Below, piece by piece: positions 5,939-7,875 of a stretch of 7,875 nt of DNA. Origin of the DNA: Synergistaceae bacterium (lineage in GTDB: Bacteria > Synergistota > Synergistia > Synergistales > Synergistaceae); NCBI GenBank assembly GCA_028702015.1, contig JAQVPO010000057.1, positions 1 to 7,875 on the forward strand. Reading direction: 5' to 3'. The notes under the pieces are model-generated. The model was given only the letters and a program-made list of their open reading frames with translations. It searched no databases and was not told where the DNA came from. Within the stretch, counting starts at the first letter, position 1. Each line of letters opens with the position of its first letter. The translations under genes were made by a program, and so were the position numbers.

Positions 5939-6515
5939 AAAAATCAGCAGCATAGCTTTTAAATGCAGAGGTTTATTCTGGGCTCTTTTTGCCGCTTCCG
6001 CACTTGTCTTTCCCAGTTTTTTCGGATGGGAGCGTTTTACGGTTGGTCTGGTCATCGTAATTTCAGGTCAGCTGATCAGATTCTGGGCCGCTGGATACAT
6101 ACCCAAGTACAGGACCGAGAAGATCGGGGCGCCTATTCTTGTGACATGGGGCCCGTATAAATGGATAAGAAATCCGCTGTATGCAGGGAATTTTGTAATG
6201 GGACTAGGCTGGTCGCTAATGCTGGGCTGGATATGGGTAACGGCCTTTACCCTTGCTTTTCTCCTGCTTTACTGCTGTATTGTAATGCCTGCTGAAGAGG
6301 AATTCCTTGCCTCCAAATTCGGACCTCAGTATTTATCTTACAGAGATAAAGTCCCCTCTCTGTTTCCATATCCCAGAAACGGTTTTCCGGATGAGCAGTC
6401 CGCTTGTCAGCAGTTTGACAGAACAAGGGCCTGGGCTGAAGAGATCTATTCGATCAGAATTAATCTTCTGATCACGGTCATGGTTTCGGCAAAGCTCTAT
6501 ATCAGCTGTCTATAG
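5925..6515 (+). CDS. Isoprenylcysteine carboxyl methyltransferase-like membrane protein
   Basis: A 196-residue membrane protein of the ICMT/phospholipid N-methyltransferase superfamily, which transfers methyl groups from S-adenosylmethionine to membrane-embedded substrates. Helices are seen at about 14-31, 38-57, 87-100 and 102-122. The diagnostic block GPYKWIRNPLYAGN (77-90) corresponds to the family's GPY.ivRHPxYxG; here Asn replaces the usual His. EEEFLASKFGPQYLSYRDKVP (124-144) matches the C-terminal cofactor-site pattern EE..L...FG..Y..Y...V. The ATG at 5925 is preferred over TTG at 5919; it has GAGAG 8 bases upstream and sits inside the end of the flippase-like gene. An extra tail after residue 150, ending in another hydrophobic segment (180-194), is unusual. 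The bacterial substrate is unknown; prenylated cysteine is unlikely in bacteria. Confidence 0.85.
   Translation: MPVNKKISSIAFKCRGLFWALFAASALVFPSFFGWERFTVGLVIVISGQLIRFWAAGYIPKYRTEKIGAPILVTWGPYKWIRNPLYAGNFVMGLGWSLMLGWIWVTAFTLAFLLLYCCIVMPAEEEFLASKFGPQYLSYRDKVPSLFPYPRNGFPDEQSACQQFDRTRAWAEEIYSIRINLLITVMVSAKLYISCL
6452..6473. repeat. 8-bp inverted repeat inside the end of the methyltransferase-like gene
   Basis: GATCAGAA (6452-6459) and TTCTGATC (6466-6473) flank a 6-base loop. The element lies 28 bases past the stop of the convergent hydrolase gene and within the last 21 codons of the methyltransferase-like gene. No T-run follows on either strand, so it is not a standard intrinsic terminator. Confidence 0.4.
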
Positions 6516-7359
6516 CACGAAAAGATATTTCTGCAGATCCCTTCCTGATTTCTGAATATGCCGCAAGAGTGTTCAGGTCAATTATCATTCCGTCCTCGCC
6601 TGCTATGACTCTTGTCTGAGGCGTGGATATCATTTTTGCGTATTTTTCAGGTCCGGCTTCTATCATTACAACCCCCAGGTGAGTCATAAGTGCCAGTTCC
6701 GGGTGCAGCTTCTGCAGCAGATCGCCTGCGTCCTCGGCGGACATATGGTCAAGCCTTGGTTTTTTATTCGGGAAGGTCACGTTCAAAGAAACGAAAGAGC
6801 ACTCTCTGTATCTTTCGGCCAGACTTTCAAGAGGCTTTGTGTCACTTATTATTCCCCATGTCCTGAGCCCGTCTTTGCGGAATATGTAGCCGAAACAATC
6901 CACGCCGTGATGGATGAGCATCACAGGTTCTGCAGAGACTCCCATGCCCAGGTCTGTTCTTTGCCCGTCCTTGGCTATTGCTACAGACCCGACCTTTTGT
7001 GCAATGTATCTGAGGAGCACCGGGCCAGAGCCTGCTGCTGAATCTTCGGGCAGCAGTACTGTTCCCTGTTTTTCAAAACCGCCTCCTGTCATTGCTTCTG
7101 CCGCCACATTTATGTCAGTGCTGTGATCAAGATGCCTGTGTGTCAGGATTATAGCCCTTAGCTTATGCGGGTCCAGGGATGGGACTGATCTGCACATGTG
7201 ATAAAGTGATCCGGGCCCCGGGTCGATGACGCCGTTCAGACCTCCGTAGCTAAACCAAATGCCCCCGGTCTTTCTAATCTGTTTAAGCATAGTAAACCTT
7301 GCGCCGCCTGTACCCAGAAAACGCAGAAAGTTGTCGGGATAGGAAAAAGGTTCGTTCAT
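6502..7359 (-). CDS. Metallo-beta-lactamase-fold hydrolase
   Basis: A 285-residue MBL-fold protein, probably cytoplasmic (no signal peptide). Metal ligands of the fold can be followed in order: THRHLDHS with His74, His76, Asp78 and His79; His150/His151 in LIHHG; Asp173 in ISDTK; and His227 in MTHLG, with an extra His205 in LDHMS. The N-terminal FLGTGGARF (14-22) and GVIDPGPG (43-50) resemble RNase Z and PhnP/beta-CASP-less hydrolases that act on phosphodiesters or similar substrates. Substrate is not identifiable; an RNase Z role is less likely because its exosite arm is not obvious. GAGGA at 9 bases precedes the ATG. It lies 33 bases downstream of the DUF45 gene on the same strand, so it is likely co-transcribed. 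Its last 14 bases overlap the end of the convergent methyltransferase-like gene. Confidence 0.85.
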   Translation of the reverse strand: MNEPFSYPDNFLRFLGTGGARFTMLKQIRKTGGIWFSYGGLNGVIDPGPGSLYHMCRSVPSLDPHKLRAIILTHRHLDHSTDINVAAEAMTGGGFEKQGTVLLPEDSAAGSGPVLLRYIAQKVGSVAIAKDGQRTDLGMGVSAEPVMLIHHGVDCFGYIFRKDGLRTWGIISDTKPLESLAERYRECSFVSLNVTFPNKKPRLDHMSAEDAGDLLQKLHPELALMTHLGVVMIEAGPEKYAKMISTPQTRVIAGEDGMIIDLNTLAAYSEIRKGSAEISFRAIDS

Positions 7360-7392
7360 ATTATTTATTCCTCTAATCTTATTAGTATGCTG

Positions 7393-7875
7393 TTACCACC
7401 ATTTGTACAGATATTCGCTTTCCCTCAGCAGTCTCCTTCTCTCATCGCAGTCGCTTATATAACTCCTCAGTTCCTTCCAGAAATTGGCGGAATGATCCAT
7501 ATGATGCATGTGGCACAGTTCATGTGCGATTACATATTCCAGGAGTTCCGGTGCAACAAGAGCCAGTTTCGTAGAGAAAGTAAGGCTTCCTTTTGCGGAA
7601 CAGCTTCCCCAGATGGATTTGACTGTTTTTATGTTCACTGATGTTGGATTTACCTTGATCCTTCGTGTCCATACAGGGAGCAGACTGCACAAATCTTTAT
7701 ACAGAGCTCTTTTATACCATGCCTCAAAAGTTTCTCTTTCGTTACCTGAGACGTTTTCTGCTATTAAAAATATATTTTTCTCCAGTTTCAGTTTTTCTTT
7801 ATCATCAGAAATGAAGCGTTTCAAGGGATATTCTAACCCTTTATAGAAGAATTTTTCGCCATTTTCATATCTGTG
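7393..7875 (-). CDS. DUF45/YgjP-like (WLM/SprT-type) HExxH metalloprotein, 5' end outside window
   Basis: The minus-strand frame is open to the right edge, giving 160 visible residues with the N terminus missing. An internal TTG at 7824 could be taken as a start, but the codons upstream of it (ending FFYKGLEYPLKRF) read as the normal first beta-strands of this family (G..Y.L), so the gene begins beyond the window. The zinc-metallopeptidase-like core is clear: IWGSCSAKGSLTFSTKLAL, then YVIAHELCHMHHMDHS..FW. His118, Glu119 and His122 of HExxH and His128 (numbered from the first visible residue) are the expected zinc ligands and catalytic acid. The family (YgjP, DUF45) is poorly characterised; some relatives are linked to restriction systems or DNA-protein crosslink repair. 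Full-length members are about 220-250 residues, so about 60-90 are probably missing. Confidence 0.9.
   Translation of the reverse strand, partial: HRYENGEKFFYKGLEYPLKRFISDDKEKLKLEKNIFLIAENVSGNERETFEAWYKRALYKDLCSLLPVWTRRIKVNPTSVNIKTVKSIWGSCSAKGSLTFSTKLALVAPELLEYVIAHELCHMHHMDHSANFWKELRSYISDCDERRRLLRESEYLYKWW

Noticed and set aside
7393..7824. Complete 143-residue DUF45 gene starting at TTG 7824
   Set aside because: The frame stays open to the window edge and the upstream codons encode the normal family N-terminal strand, so the TTG is internal.

Overview
The window (7,875 bases, mid GC) is densely coded bacterial chromosome with short gaps and strong GGAGG-type ribosome binding sites. I see no mobile element, CRISPR array, rRNA or tRNA. 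The mix of an encapsulin with its ferritin cargo, an FeS/flavin class 1B dihydroorotate dehydrogenase (PyrK+PyrD) and a TtcA-like FeS thiolase suggests an anaerobic or microaerophilic bacterium. My best guess is a Synergistota-like lineage, but that rests on general protein flavour and not on any search.

Layout. Bases 1-190: an edge-truncated, uncertain plus-strand reading frame, overlapped at its end by a perfect 13-bp hairpin that probably ends the encapsulin transcript. Bases 209-1391, minus strand: a two-gene operon, encapsulated ferritin-like protein followed by the family 1 encapsulin shell. Bases 1392-1568: a divergent intergenic region with a strong minus-strand promoter for the encapsulin operon, a weaker plus-strand promoter for pyrKD, and a 25-bp dyad near the encapsulin transcription start. 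Bases 1569-3264, plus strand: pyrK and pyrD, overlapping by 11 bp. Bases 3296-4033, minus strand: a TtcA-like tRNA thiolation enzyme, convergent with pyrD. Bases 4099-4776, plus strand: a NarL/FixJ-type regulator whose receiver domain has lost its phosphorylation residues. Bases 4883-6515, plus strand: a flippase-like LPG-synthase-TM/UPF0104 membrane protein overlapping an isoprenylcysteine-methyltransferase-like membrane protein. Bases 6502-7875, minus strand: a metallo-beta-lactamase-fold hydrolase and, upstream of it, a DUF45/YgjP-like HExxH metalloprotein that runs off the right edge.

How the genes work together. The ferritin-like cargo carries a C-terminal LGIG-type targeting tail, so the first operon is a self-contained iron-storage nanocompartment. 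PyrK and PyrD form one enzyme of UMP synthesis. The two membrane proteins are probably co-translated and may act on an isoprenoid or lipid substrate; the atypical regulator directly upstream is a candidate controller. The most notable items are the complete encapsulin/ferritin pair with a promoter-overlapping dyad, and the regulator with the degenerate phosphorylation site. Neither clearly amounts to a new system: the encapsulin pair belongs to a described class, and the regulator is an unusual member of a common family.
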